DNA of 23,483 nucleotides from positions 1 to 23,483 of the forward strand of contig CAMWXM010000011.1 of NCBI GenBank assembly GCA_947178195.1, in the 5' to 3' direction. Shown one piece after another: positions 7,541 through 15,209 of the stretch (the stretch's first letter is position 1; every line of letters begins with the position of its first letter). A program made the translations under genes and the position numbers. The notes under the pieces were generated by a model that saw only the letters and a program-made list of their open reading frames with translations, made no database searches and was not told where the DNA came from. This stretch comes from an uncultured Ruminococcus sp. (GTDB taxonomy: Bacteria; Bacillota; Clostridia; Oscillospirales; Ruminococcaceae).

Positions 7541-7552
7541 ATTTGCGCAAAT
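7541..7552. promoter_or_regulatory. 12-bp palindrome upstream of the mazG promoter
   Basis: ATTTGCGCAAAT is a perfect 12-bp palindrome, 22 bases upstream of the mazG -35 box and between mazG and the preceding gene. The position suits an activator site or a site for a DNA-binding dimer. No match to a known regulator is claimed. Confidence 0.3.
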
Positions 7553-7605
7553 ATATTTTAGTTTGTGCTTTATTTCTGGTAATAATTTTAGATAAATATC
7601 AGTGA

Positions 7606-8145
7606 TTATTTATCTGCCATAACATATCCGTTGCCGATTCCAGCCGCTTTATCTTTAAGCTGAGCTGTTCTAAGTTCAGCCATAACTCTCTGAGTAAAAT
7701 AATTTATTTTTTTTCTGTCAGAATCCTCAGCCGGGATCGCATTCGGAACTATGACCGTTTTATATACTCCGCTATTTGTAAGAAAATGAACATAATTCTT
7801 ACCTGCTGTAGGCATATCGAATTTAGTTGTTTTTTCACAGCAGCCAAGATAATCCGAAGCGTTTTTAACAAAATCATATGCCGCCTGAGCAACCCCTCTG
7901 TAGCGTGCAGCGGCATTCAAAAATTCTCCGCCCAGGTTAAAATAAAGATTTGCAGAACCGTTTATAAAGCACACCAAAGTTGCAAGAACAGTCGGGGACA
8001 TAGGCATATCAATAACTATTCCATAAACCTGTTTATCTGTCAGTTCAACCTTAAAAGGAGCTGATGAGAAAGCAAGAGACCTTCCCCTTGCAACAATATA
8101 TTTCTGTGATACGGTATATCTGTCAAGAACCGAACGTTTAGCCAT
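7606..8145 (-). CDS. Protein of unknown function, 179 residues
   Basis: I do not recognise this protein. It is soluble-looking, with no signal peptide or membrane helix. It has a basic N-terminus (MAKRSVLDRYTVSQKYIVARG), a moderately hydrophobic middle (VYGIVIDMPMSPTVLATLVCF, about 40-60), a well-ordered-looking NLYFNLGGEFLNAAARYRGVAQAAYDFV at about 67-93, a CC pair at 102-103, and a charged helical C-terminus (KKINYFTQRVMAELRTAQLKDK, about 145-166). The ATG at 8145 is chosen because AAAGGA lies 10 bases upstream; an in-frame ATG at 8154 is almost on top of that site. It starts 13-22 bases after the aminotransferase and is expected to share its transcript. A 9-bp AT-rich hairpin (7590-7598 with 7607-7615) spans its stop codon, without a following U-tract. 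Confidence 0.75.
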   Translation of the reverse strand: MAKRSVLDRYTVSQKYIVARGRSLAFSSAPFKVELTDKQVYGIVIDMPMSPTVLATLVCFINGSANLYFNLGGEFLNAAARYRGVAQAAYDFVKNASDYLGCCEKTTKFDMPTAGKNYVHFLTNSGVYKTVIVPNAIPAEDSDRKKINYFTQRVMAELRTAQLKDKAAGIGNGYVMADK

Positions 8146-8167
8146 TTTTACCATTTCCTTTCATAAA

Positions 8168-9361
8168 TCAATCAAGAATTTCCTTTGTCATTCTGCCCAG
8201 TATTTCAATTCCCTTAACTATCTGTTCATCTGTGGGAGTAGAGAAATTCAGACGGAAAGACGTTGTCTTATCATTTTCATTTATCATAAACGCCGTTCCC
8301 GGAACAACGGCAATTTTATAATCCTTCACTGCTTTTTTGCAAAATTCCGGCATATCGCTGCCTTCAGGAAGGCTGCACCAGATAAACAATCCGCCCTGGG
8401 GCTTATTATAAGTTATTTTTTCTGAAAAATACTTATCCATATTATCAAGCATAAGACCGGATTTTTTTCTGTAAATTTCACGAAGTCCTGAAATATGCTC
8501 TTCCATGCTGCATTCAGTCATAAATCGATAGCACAGAAGCTGCGACCATATTGTAGTGTGAACATCGGCAACCTGCTTACATACCACCATTTTCTGAATA
8601 ATCTCCTTAGGAGCGCAAGCATAACCCACTCTCAGACCAGGAGCAAGTATTTTTGAAAAGGTACCCGAGTAAATAACTCTGCCGTCCCTGTCCATAGTTT
8701 TTATTGACGAAATATCCTCTCCTTCAAAGCGCAGATCACCGTAGGGATTATCCTCGATGATAACAGCATCATATCTGCATGCCAGCTCATAGACCGCCTT
8801 GCGTTTTTCACGGCTCATTGTACCGCCTGTCGGATTCTGGAAATTCGGAATAACATAAATAACCTTCTGACCTTCAGAATCGTTGAGAGTTTCTTCCAGC
8901 TTATGGATATCCATTCCGTCTTCATCCATTTCAACCCCCTTCAATGCAACGCCGTAGGAGCGGAATGCGTTAAGAGAGCCGATAAAGCTCGGAGATTCGC
9001 ATATAAGCGTATCTCCCTCGTTACAAAGCACCTTACATGCTATTTCATTGGACTGCTGTGCGCCGGAGGTGATAATAAGATCGTCTGTTTCAGGATTGAA
9101 ACAACCTTTTTTTTCAAGTTGCTCTTTCAGAAGATTTCTCAGGGGAGTATATCCCTCGGTAACGCTGTACTGAAGTGCAAGAACTGGGTCATCCGCAAAA
9201 ATATCCGCTGATATTTCAGCGATTTTTTTAGTTGGAAAAGCTTCCGGAGCAGGGTTTCCGGCTGCAAAAGAAATAACTTCCGGATCAGAAGTGAATTTTA
9301 ATATTTCTCTGATAGCCGACGCCTGGAGTCCGGATACCTTATCTGAAAAATTATATTTCAT
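8168..9361 (-). CDS. PLP-dependent aminotransferase, class I/II (2-aminoadipate aminotransferase-like)
   Basis: Fold-type I aminotransferase of 397 residues, most like the LysN/KAT-II-type 2-aminoadipate or aromatic/multisubstrate group; the true substrate cannot be read from the sequence. Visible features: SFAAGNPAPEAFP at 31-43, the cofactor phosphate-binding SGAQQ at 99-103, NPTGG at 176-180, D204 and Y207 in EDNPYGDLRF contacting PLP, the Schiff-base lysine K237 in YSGTFSKILAPGLRVGY, and the substrate carboxylate arginine in FRLNFS near 375. No N-terminal GntR DNA-binding domain is present, so it is not a MocR regulator. Its own promoter lies at 9406-9434. It heads the minus-strand group and is divergent from the flippase gene. 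Confidence 0.9.
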   Translation of the reverse strand: MKYNFSDKVSGLQASAIREILKFTSDPEVISFAAGNPAPEAFPTKKIAEISADIFADDPVLALQYSVTEGYTPLRNLLKEQLEKKGCFNPETDDLIITSGAQQSNEIACKVLCNEGDTLICESPSFIGSLNAFRSYGVALKGVEMDEDGMDIHKLEETLNDSEGQKVIYVIPNFQNPTGGTMSREKRKAVYELACRYDAVIIEDNPYGDLRFEGEDISSIKTMDRDGRVIYSGTFSKILAPGLRVGYACAPKEIIQKMVVCKQVADVHTTIWSQLLCYRFMTECSMEEHISGLREIYRKKSGLMLDNMDKYFSEKITYNKPQGGLFIWCSLPEGSDMPEFCKKAVKDYKIAVVPGTAFMINENDKTTSFRLNFSTPTDEQIVKGIEILGRMTKEILD

Positions 9362-9405
9362 AAATTCTTCGCCTCATTTCATAAATAAAAATATAACTGA
9401 ATATA

Positions 9406-9434
9406 ATTATAACATATATTTACTCAGGTATCAA
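9406..9434 (-). promoter_or_regulatory. Promoter of the aminotransferase gene
   Basis: On the minus strand, TTGATA (9429-9434) and a perfect TATAAT (9406-9411) are separated by 17 bases, with TG in the extended -10 position. Transcription starts near 9399, about 38 bases before the start codon. It lies in the 108-base divergent gap shared with the flippase gene, for which no equally clear promoter is seen. Confidence 0.75.
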
Positions 9435-9469
9435 CACATTTTTCAATATTTTTTAAGGAGCAGACAATA

Positions 9470-11062
9470 TTGAGAAAACAAAGCTTTATAAAAGGTTCGA
9501 TAATACTTATCGCCTCTGCTGTAATTGCGAAAGCCATAGGGGCAATATTCAAAATTCCCATGACGAACATGCTGGGCGGTACGGGTATGAGCTGTTTCAG
9601 CTGTGCCTACGGTTTATTTTTGCCGGTTTACGCCGTCACAGCCAATGGTCTTACCACAGCCGTTGCCAAGCTTACCGCTGAAAATAACGCCTTCGGAAAT
9701 TACAGCAACATCAAAAAGATCCACCGCACTTCCCTGCTGATATTTTCAGCTGCAGGTTTGATTGGCAGCCTACTTATCGCCGTTCTTGCAGTACCCTTTT
9801 CAGAAAAAGGAGCAGCATGTCCCGATGCATGGCTTTCGGTGCTAATGATATCGCCGTCGGTACTTTTCGGCTGTATTACTGCAGTTTACCGTGGTTGCTG
9901 CGAGGGCATGAGCAATATGTACCCCACTGCCGTTTCACAGGTCATAGAATCGCTGGTACGGCTCTGTGCAGGTCTTGGCTTATGCGCCTATGTATTGAAT
10001 AATCCACAAAAGGTTCTCTGTTTTCTTCCACAAGGAACAAGCGTTATTTCAGCCGCCTCTGCCGCTGCCGTACTGGGCATAAGCCTTTCGACCCTTGCCG
10101 GCACGATTTTTATGTACATACGTGGAATCGACTGTGATAAATATCCAAGCAGTGGAAAAACCGACAGCAGCAAAACAATTGCAAAAAATATTTTTAAAAT
10201 ATTTATTCCTGTGGCTATCGGTTCGGCAGTGACCAATCTTACATCTATAATCGACCTGGGAACCATAATAAGATGTCTTAACAAAGCAGTACAAAGAGCA
10301 CCAGAATATTTCAGAAACAATTTTCCGCTTAGCGATACAGAAAACACAGCCGAATTTATTTACGGTTCGTTTACCGGACTTGCCATAACAATATTCAACC
10401 TTATACCGTCTGTTACCAATATGTTTGGAAAGGGAATACTTCCCGGACTATCGGAAAGCTGTGCTAAGAACGACAAAGCCTCTGTAAAACGCCTGACAGA
10501 AAAGGTAATAAGCGCCACGGCATTTATCGCCATTCCATCAGGACTTGGAATATGCGTTCTTGCAAAACCAATATTAAAATTTCTCTTTCCCAGTCGCACA
10601 GCTGAATGTGCCGTATCCGCCCAGAGTCTTTCCATATTGGGCATAGCCGTTATTTTTCTTTCGCTATCCCTTCCCATATTCAGCTGTTTTCAGGCCGCAG
10701 GAAAAGCAGACGCTCCGGTAAAACTGACCCTTGCAGGAGTGGCGGCAAAGCTTCTGGGAAATCTTATTTTAATACCGATCCCTCAGATAAATATCTCTGG
10801 AGCGGCTGTCTCAACACTTCTCTGCTACTTTGTTATATTCATACTTTCATTAATATATTACCCAAAATCAACGGGAGTAAAAATAAGCCTGAAATGTCTT
10901 GTTTCGCCTATTGTTTCCGGAATTCTCTGTGCAGGTACGGCATGGTGCATATATCCCCATATCCCCCTTGAAAACACCCTTTCTCTACCCATTGCCATTG
11001 CCGCTGGCGGAATAGTATATCTTCTAACCAGTAGCCCGGAATTTCTGCGCAGACGCTGCTGA
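9470..11062 (+). CDS. SpoVB/YabM-like polysaccharide or lipid-linked precursor flippase (MOP superfamily)
   Basis: A 530-residue polytopic membrane protein with about 14 hydrophobic segments across its whole length, the layout of MOP-superfamily flippases (MurJ, SpoVB, YabM, Wzx). The N-terminal KGSIILIASAVIAKAIGAIFKIPM and ANGLTTAVAKLTAEN (about 58-72) are typical of the SpoVB/YabM branch. It probably moves a lipid-linked wall or surface-glycan precursor across the membrane. The start codon is TTG at 9470, set by AAGGAG 9 bases upstream. Its position beside mazG, hup and rqcP corresponds to yabM beside mazG and yabO in Bacillus, but here it is inverted relative to them, with the aminotransferase and an unknown gene between. 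The gene ends 31 bases from the convergent GH26 gene; a short hairpin there has no U-tract. Confidence 0.88.
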   Translation: MRKQSFIKGSIILIASAVIAKAIGAIFKIPMTNMLGGTGMSCFSCAYGLFLPVYAVTANGLTTAVAKLTAENNAFGNYSNIKKIHRTSLLIFSAAGLIGSLLIAVLAVPFSEKGAACPDAWLSVLMISPSVLFGCITAVYRGCCEGMSNMYPTAVSQVIESLVRLCAGLGLCAYVLNNPQKVLCFLPQGTSVISAASAAAVLGISLSTLAGTIFMYIRGIDCDKYPSSGKTDSSKTIAKNIFKIFIPVAIGSAVTNLTSIIDLGTIIRCLNKAVQRAPEYFRNNFPLSDTENTAEFIYGSFTGLAITIFNLIPSVTNMFGKGILPGLSESCAKNDKASVKRLTEKVISATAFIAIPSGLGICVLAKPILKFLFPSRTAECAVSAQSLSILGIAVIFLSLSLPIFSCFQAAGKADAPVKLTLAGVAAKLLGNLILIPIPQINISGAAVSTLLCYFVIFILSLIYYPKSTGVKISLKCLVSPIVSGILCAGTAWCIYPHIPLENTLSLPIAIAAGGIVYLLTSSPEFLRRRC

Positions 11063-11093
11063 AACACTGCAAACAAATAGTGTTGCAGATAAG

Positions 11094-12683
11094 CTACTGC
11101 GGCCCATAAATTCCGGCATATTTATCCAAGGTTATGGAATTTTCTGCATTATATACTTTTATGAGATCCTTTTCATCGGTATAGACCTCGCCAGGTCTTG
11201 CCTCGTTCTGTGAAAGATAATTACCGTACCACAATCCGAAATACGACCACATTGAATTATCTCTGAGCATATCGTCGATATCAGGAACGCCGCTGCTTTC
11301 ACTTATGGCTAGCATTTTTTTACCATCTGTTATTTTTTTCAGCCATTGATATACACTCGAACGACTGCCGAAGCGTATATTAGTCTCAAGGTAAATATCC
11401 GTTCCTGCAATATCATATTTATCGCTGTCTACAAGATAGTTTCCGTCCTGTCCGTTCCATATCCATATAAGATTATCCAGCTCATGATATTTAGTCATAC
11501 GCTCAAACATAAGCTCATAAAGCCATTTGTAAGGCTTAGCGCCGCTTGCGCCCCACCAATAGCGTCCGCTGCCGGCATCATGAAGCGGTCTCCACAAAAT
11601 CGGTATACCGTCCTCCGCAAGCTGTAAAAATCCCTCTGAGACTTTATCTATATCCTCTACAATAGCCAGGCATTCATCGCTTATCTTTCCGGCACGGTGC
11701 AGCTCCTTAATTTCAGAGATCCCCAGCAAAGCTATCTTTTCTTTGGTCACAGCTTCCTTTAAGCTGAACTCGGTTTCTTCCGCATAAACCGAAGACTCTG
11801 ACATAGGTGCGTTCCAGTACCACATAAATCCGACGATCCCGCCTTTTTCGTCCCAGTCTCTTGCAGCTTTTATCTCGCTTTCGATAAAAGGCGTCCTTTC
11901 CGAATATCCGCCGATATCCCCGAAACGTATTGCCGGATATTTTCCGGTTTTTTTATAAATATACTCCATTTCGTTATTTTTTCCGCTCGAAGCAAATTGT
12001 CCGGTTATAATATTTTCGCCGTAATTTTCCCGTAAATATCTGTACAAATCTCTTACTTCATAAGAAGTGTTTTCGGAAACCAATTTTTCATCTATTTCAT
12101 ATTCGTCATTGTAAACATCTTCGTTATTCGATATTTTAATATAATCCACATCAAATTCATCGCTGCCCTGATTTATCTGAATGATTGCTCTTCCCTTTTC
12201 TATATATATTCCATAATAGGTAACAAGAGTGAATTTTTTATCGGATCTATTTATTTCAAACATACCTATATCGTCCTCGTTGACAATAATGCTGTTTATC
12301 ACCTTATTGTCCGAGGCAACGCTGATAGTTATATCATAATGCTGAGAAACGGGTATATCTGCCGATACTACAAGATAATCGGCTTCTCCGCCCATGAATC
12401 CCGTTATATATCCGTCCCCTGAATAGCCTTTTCTTTTATTATCGGCATAGAGATTGCCATTTAAGGAACAATCCTCCGCCTGTATCATAATATCCGCCTC
12501 GGCCGGCTGTATTTCAGGAATTTCTGCAACATGCTCCGTATAAGAAACCATTGTTTCCTCTTTATTGAAATAAACAGCATCGGTTTCCTTTCTGCCGTCC
12601 AATGGTTCCTGTGAAATATCTCTGCATGCCGTAAATAAAACGGCTGCCAGAAGCAATATTACGGATATTCTGAACCTTTTCAT
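11094..12683 (-). CDS. Lipoprotein with CBM35 and GH26 (beta-mannanase-like) domains
   Basis: Probable surface-anchored endo-beta-1,4-mannanase or related GH26 enzyme, 529 residues. The N-terminus is a lipoprotein signal with Cys20 after ILLLAAVLFTA. A CBM35-like beta-sandwich spans about 63-186 (IQAEDCSLNGN, KGYSGDGYITGF, FDVDYIKIS), and a GH26 barrel spans about 200-525. The GH26 landmarks are GFMWYWNAP at 285-293, WRPLHDAGSGRYWWG at 364-378, WIWNGQDG at 407-414 and the nucleophile-region ISESSG at 460-465 with E462. At the acid/base position, where family members normally have Glu (WRPLHE), this protein has Asp369, encoded GAT. There is no dockerin or sortase motif. It starts 5 bases after GH95, with its AAGGAG site overlapping the end of that gene, so the two are one operon. 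Confidence 0.88.
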   Translation of the reverse strand: MKRFRISVILLLAAVLFTACRDISQEPLDGRKETDAVYFNKEETMVSYTEHVAEIPEIQPAEADIMIQAEDCSLNGNLYADNKRKGYSGDGYITGFMGGEADYLVVSADIPVSQHYDITISVASDNKVINSIIVNEDDIGMFEINRSDKKFTLVTYYGIYIEKGRAIIQINQGSDEFDVDYIKISNNEDVYNDEYEIDEKLVSENTSYEVRDLYRYLRENYGENIITGQFASSGKNNEMEYIYKKTGKYPAIRFGDIGGYSERTPFIESEIKAARDWDEKGGIVGFMWYWNAPMSESSVYAEETEFSLKEAVTKEKIALLGISEIKELHRAGKISDECLAIVEDIDKVSEGFLQLAEDGIPILWRPLHDAGSGRYWWGASGAKPYKWLYELMFERMTKYHELDNLIWIWNGQDGNYLVDSDKYDIAGTDIYLETNIRFGSRSSVYQWLKKITDGKKMLAISESSGVPDIDDMLRDNSMWSYFGLWYGNYLSQNEARPGEVYTDEKDLIKVYNAENSITLDKYAGIYGPQ

Positions 12684-12688
12684 TCTTA

Positions 12689-14998
12689 CTAACTCCTTAT
12701 AGTATAAACACGTCCCTTTTCAGTATCAAAGGAAACAGTCCCCTCACCCAACAGCGCATTTACGCTTTCTCCGTTGCTGGAAACGCTTACAACGGTGTTT
12801 GCCCGGACAGTACATTTTTCTGCGCAAAGGGATCTTATCTCAGCACGTACAAGCTTTCCGTCCTCCCATTTTATAGAAACTTCAAATCCGCCCTTTGCCC
12901 TGAGTCCCGAAATTTCTCCCGACTGCCATTCATTGGGAAGTGCAGGCAGCAGGATTATTTCATTGTCACAGCTTTGCAGCAAGGCTTCCGTCATAGCCGA
13001 AACGCCGCCGAAAATGCCGTCTATCCTTATTCTCTGCTGCCCATCGAACATATTTATATTTGTGGAATATGCCAAAAGCTTCTGTAAATTTTCATAAACC
13101 ATTTCTCCGTCATAAAGCCTTGCCCACATATTGGCTACCCATGCTCTGCTCAGTCCCGCATGACCACTTCCGTGAATAAGACGCCGTATAAGAGTCGTTC
13201 TTGCCGCATCGGCAAGCCGTGGCGTTTTATTGGGCGTTATCATATGCGCCGGATGAAGCGCAAAAAGCTGTGAAACAAATTTATGTCCCGTATCCGTTTC
13301 GTCATAATCCTCAGTCCATTCTTTTATCTGACCGTATTTTCCTATTTCAGGCTGAGGTATCTTTTCAAGCTTTTCCTGAAGTGTCTTTGCAAATTCATGA
13401 TCCGTACCGAGAATTTCCGAGGCTCTTATTATATTTTCAAACAAAATGGTTATTATCTGATTATCTATGGAAGCGCCCCTGCAAAGTGTTCCAACGCTTC
13501 CACCGGGAGTTTTATATGAATTTTCCGGGGACAGAGATGGACTTACAGCAAGTCTGCCCTCACCGTCCTCACGAAGATATTCCGCAAAGAAAAGTGCTGC
13601 CTCACGCATTACCGGATATTTTTCTTTTAGAAATTCCTTGTCCAGGGTATATTCATATCTGTCAAAAATATGAAGGCTAAGCCACGCTCCACCCATACAC
13701 CATATTGATGATGTGCTTTCAGCGTCCTGTGGAGCGGTATCTCCCCACAAATCAGCTGAGTTATGGCATACAAAGCCGTGACAGCCATACATTTCTTCTG
13801 CTGTTTTACGTCCGTCCTCACGGATTTTTTCAAGGAATGAGAAAAGCGGTTCATGGCATTCAGAAAGATTGCAGCTTTCCGATATCCAGTAATCCATCTG
13901 GGTATTTACGTTAAGAAGGAATCTTCCGCCACGGTAAGGATCAGTATCGTTATTCCATATTCCCTGAAAATTAAGAGGAAGAGTTCCTGGACGGCTTCCC
14001 GAAATCATAAGATAACGTGCAAAATTAAAATAAAGTGTCATAAGTCCGTTATCGTGAATGTGGCTGTCGCATTCCTTATCGTCAAAATCGTCTCCTCTCA
14101 TTCTCATAATACGCTCATCTGTCGGAAGCTCCATTCCGCCGTTGCTATTATCGTTAAGCTCAAATTTCACACGGTCAAACAAAGCCATATAGTCACTTTC
14201 ATGCCTGTAGCGCAGCTCGTCAAAAGAGCATTCCACAGCATATTTAACGTCCATAATTGCCGAATCAGCATAACCCTCGCCCGTATAATAGCTTGTTCTT
14301 GCTCCCAGAACAAGAAACGCTTCTTCGGTATCCTTTATGTAAATACGTCCGCCCTCGGTATAGATACTGCCGCTCTCCGAATGTGCAGTAAGAGCCGCAG
14401 CAAACTGTATTCCGTCAGCTCCGCCATATCCCCCTGTTAAAAGTATAATATTTTTCTCGACAGGACGATTATTATCAAAATGCTCCTCTATACCATTTAT
14501 ATAAGCGCAGAAATCAAGAGTCCCCTCCTCTGCCGTCAACCTTATCACCATTACGCTATCCGGATCTGACACAAAAACCTCTCTTCTGTATTTTTTTCCT
14601 TCCGAAACAAATTCTACAAAAGAGGTGGCATTTTCCAGATTTAATCCACGCTTATATTCTTTTGCAACTCCCGATAGATTCATTTCTATTTTAATATCCG
14701 CAAGTGGCATATAGTGTCTGCTGTCAGGAGTGATACCCTGAAGCTTTCTGTAGACCATCTGTTCTGCTTCATTTATTTTTTCTTCATTTAAAAGCTGCCT
14801 TACCTCTTCAATGCCTTTTCTGGCGTCAGGATTAAGCCTGTTTCTCTTTCCGCCTGACCACAGCGATTCCTCATTAATACATATAGTTTCATTATAAGGC
14901 TCGCCGTATATCATACCGCCAAGTCTTCCATTTCCTACAGGCAGCGCACCGTTAAAATCCTCTGCTGCATTTTCATACCATAATAACGTTTCGTTCAT
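12689..14998 (-). CDS. GH95 family glycoside hydrolase (alpha-L-fucosidase/alpha-L-galactosidase type)
   Basis: Probable exo-acting enzyme removing terminal alpha-L-fucose or alpha-L-galactose from plant or host glycans, 769 residues. The N-terminal LLWYENAAEDFNGALPVGNGRLGGMIYG (5-32) and EESLWSGG (43-50) are family hallmarks of the beta-sandwich domain. The (alpha/alpha)6 barrel shows NFQGIWN at 343-349, the catalytic-site asparagines in LLNVNTQMDYW (N363, N365), HGFVCHNSADLWGDTAP at 407-423, SPENSY with E492, EDYDETDTGHKF at 563-574 and RIDGIFGG with D660. The last two segments depart from the usual QIDGNFGG consensus (N to I at 662). No signal peptide is present, so it acts in the cytoplasm on imported oligosaccharides. 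AAGGAG lies 5 bases before the ATG. It has its own promoter at 15046-15074 and is followed by the GH26 gene. Confidence 0.92.
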   Translation of the reverse strand: MNETLLWYENAAEDFNGALPVGNGRLGGMIYGEPYNETICINEESLWSGGKRNRLNPDARKGIEEVRQLLNEEKINEAEQMVYRKLQGITPDSRHYMPLADIKIEMNLSGVAKEYKRGLNLENATSFVEFVSEGKKYRREVFVSDPDSVMVIRLTAEEGTLDFCAYINGIEEHFDNNRPVEKNIILLTGGYGGADGIQFAAALTAHSESGSIYTEGGRIYIKDTEEAFLVLGARTSYYTGEGYADSAIMDVKYAVECSFDELRYRHESDYMALFDRVKFELNDNSNGGMELPTDERIMRMRGDDFDDKECDSHIHDNGLMTLYFNFARYLMISGSRPGTLPLNFQGIWNNDTDPYRGGRFLLNVNTQMDYWISESCNLSECHEPLFSFLEKIREDGRKTAEEMYGCHGFVCHNSADLWGDTAPQDAESTSSIWCMGGAWLSLHIFDRYEYTLDKEFLKEKYPVMREAALFFAEYLREDGEGRLAVSPSLSPENSYKTPGGSVGTLCRGASIDNQIITILFENIIRASEILGTDHEFAKTLQEKLEKIPQPEIGKYGQIKEWTEDYDETDTGHKFVSQLFALHPAHMITPNKTPRLADAARTTLIRRLIHGSGHAGLSRAWVANMWARLYDGEMVYENLQKLLAYSTNINMFDGQQRIRIDGIFGGVSAMTEALLQSCDNEIILLPALPNEWQSGEISGLRAKGGFEVSIKWEDGKLVRAEIRSLCAEKCTVRANTVVSVSSNGESVNALLGEGTVSFDTEKGRVYTIRS

Positions 14999-15045
14999 AG
15001 CTTCTCCTTCTCTCTTTTATATTATCTTTTCAATTATCCATGATT

Positions 15046-15074
15046 ATTTTACCACATTTCTATTTTCAATGCAA
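15046..15074 (-). promoter_or_regulatory. Promoter of the GH95-GH26 operon
   Basis: On the minus strand, TTGCAT (15069-15074) and TAAAAT (15046-15051) are separated by 17 bases, and TGG precedes the -10 to give the extended form. Transcription starts near 15039, about 40 bases before the GH95 ATG. No clear inverted-repeat operator was found around it. Confidence 0.65.
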
Positions 15075-15136
15075 TGTAAATTTGAGTTTTTTTCAATTTT
15101 GTAACTAATTTGAAGCATATTTTTGTCGAATTATGT

Positions 15137-15178
15137 AAAAAATATAAAACAGTCCCACACAATATCTGCGCAGGACTG
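15137..15178 (-). terminator. Terminator of the mreBCD-mrdA cluster
   Basis: On the minus strand an 11-bp stem (15150-15160 with 15168-15178, eight Watson-Crick and three G-U pairs in RNA) with a 7-base loop is followed by TTTTATATTTTTT. It lies 31 bases after the mrdA stop codon and separates the cell-wall cluster from the GH95-GH26 operon. Confidence 0.9.
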
Positions 15179-15209
15179 AATCAATACTATCAATATAATA
15201 TCTTATAGC

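Noticed and set aside
11063..11088. A hairpin (AACACT/AGTGTT, or CTGCAA/TTGCAG) between the flippase and GH26 genes as a terminator.
   Set aside because: The stems are only 6 bp and neither strand has a U-tract, so a terminator call is not justified.
13853..14440. A 195-codon ORF antisense to the GH95 gene.
   Set aside because: The GH95 frame is fully supported by family motifs; this ORF has no ribosome site or family resemblance and is a shadow.
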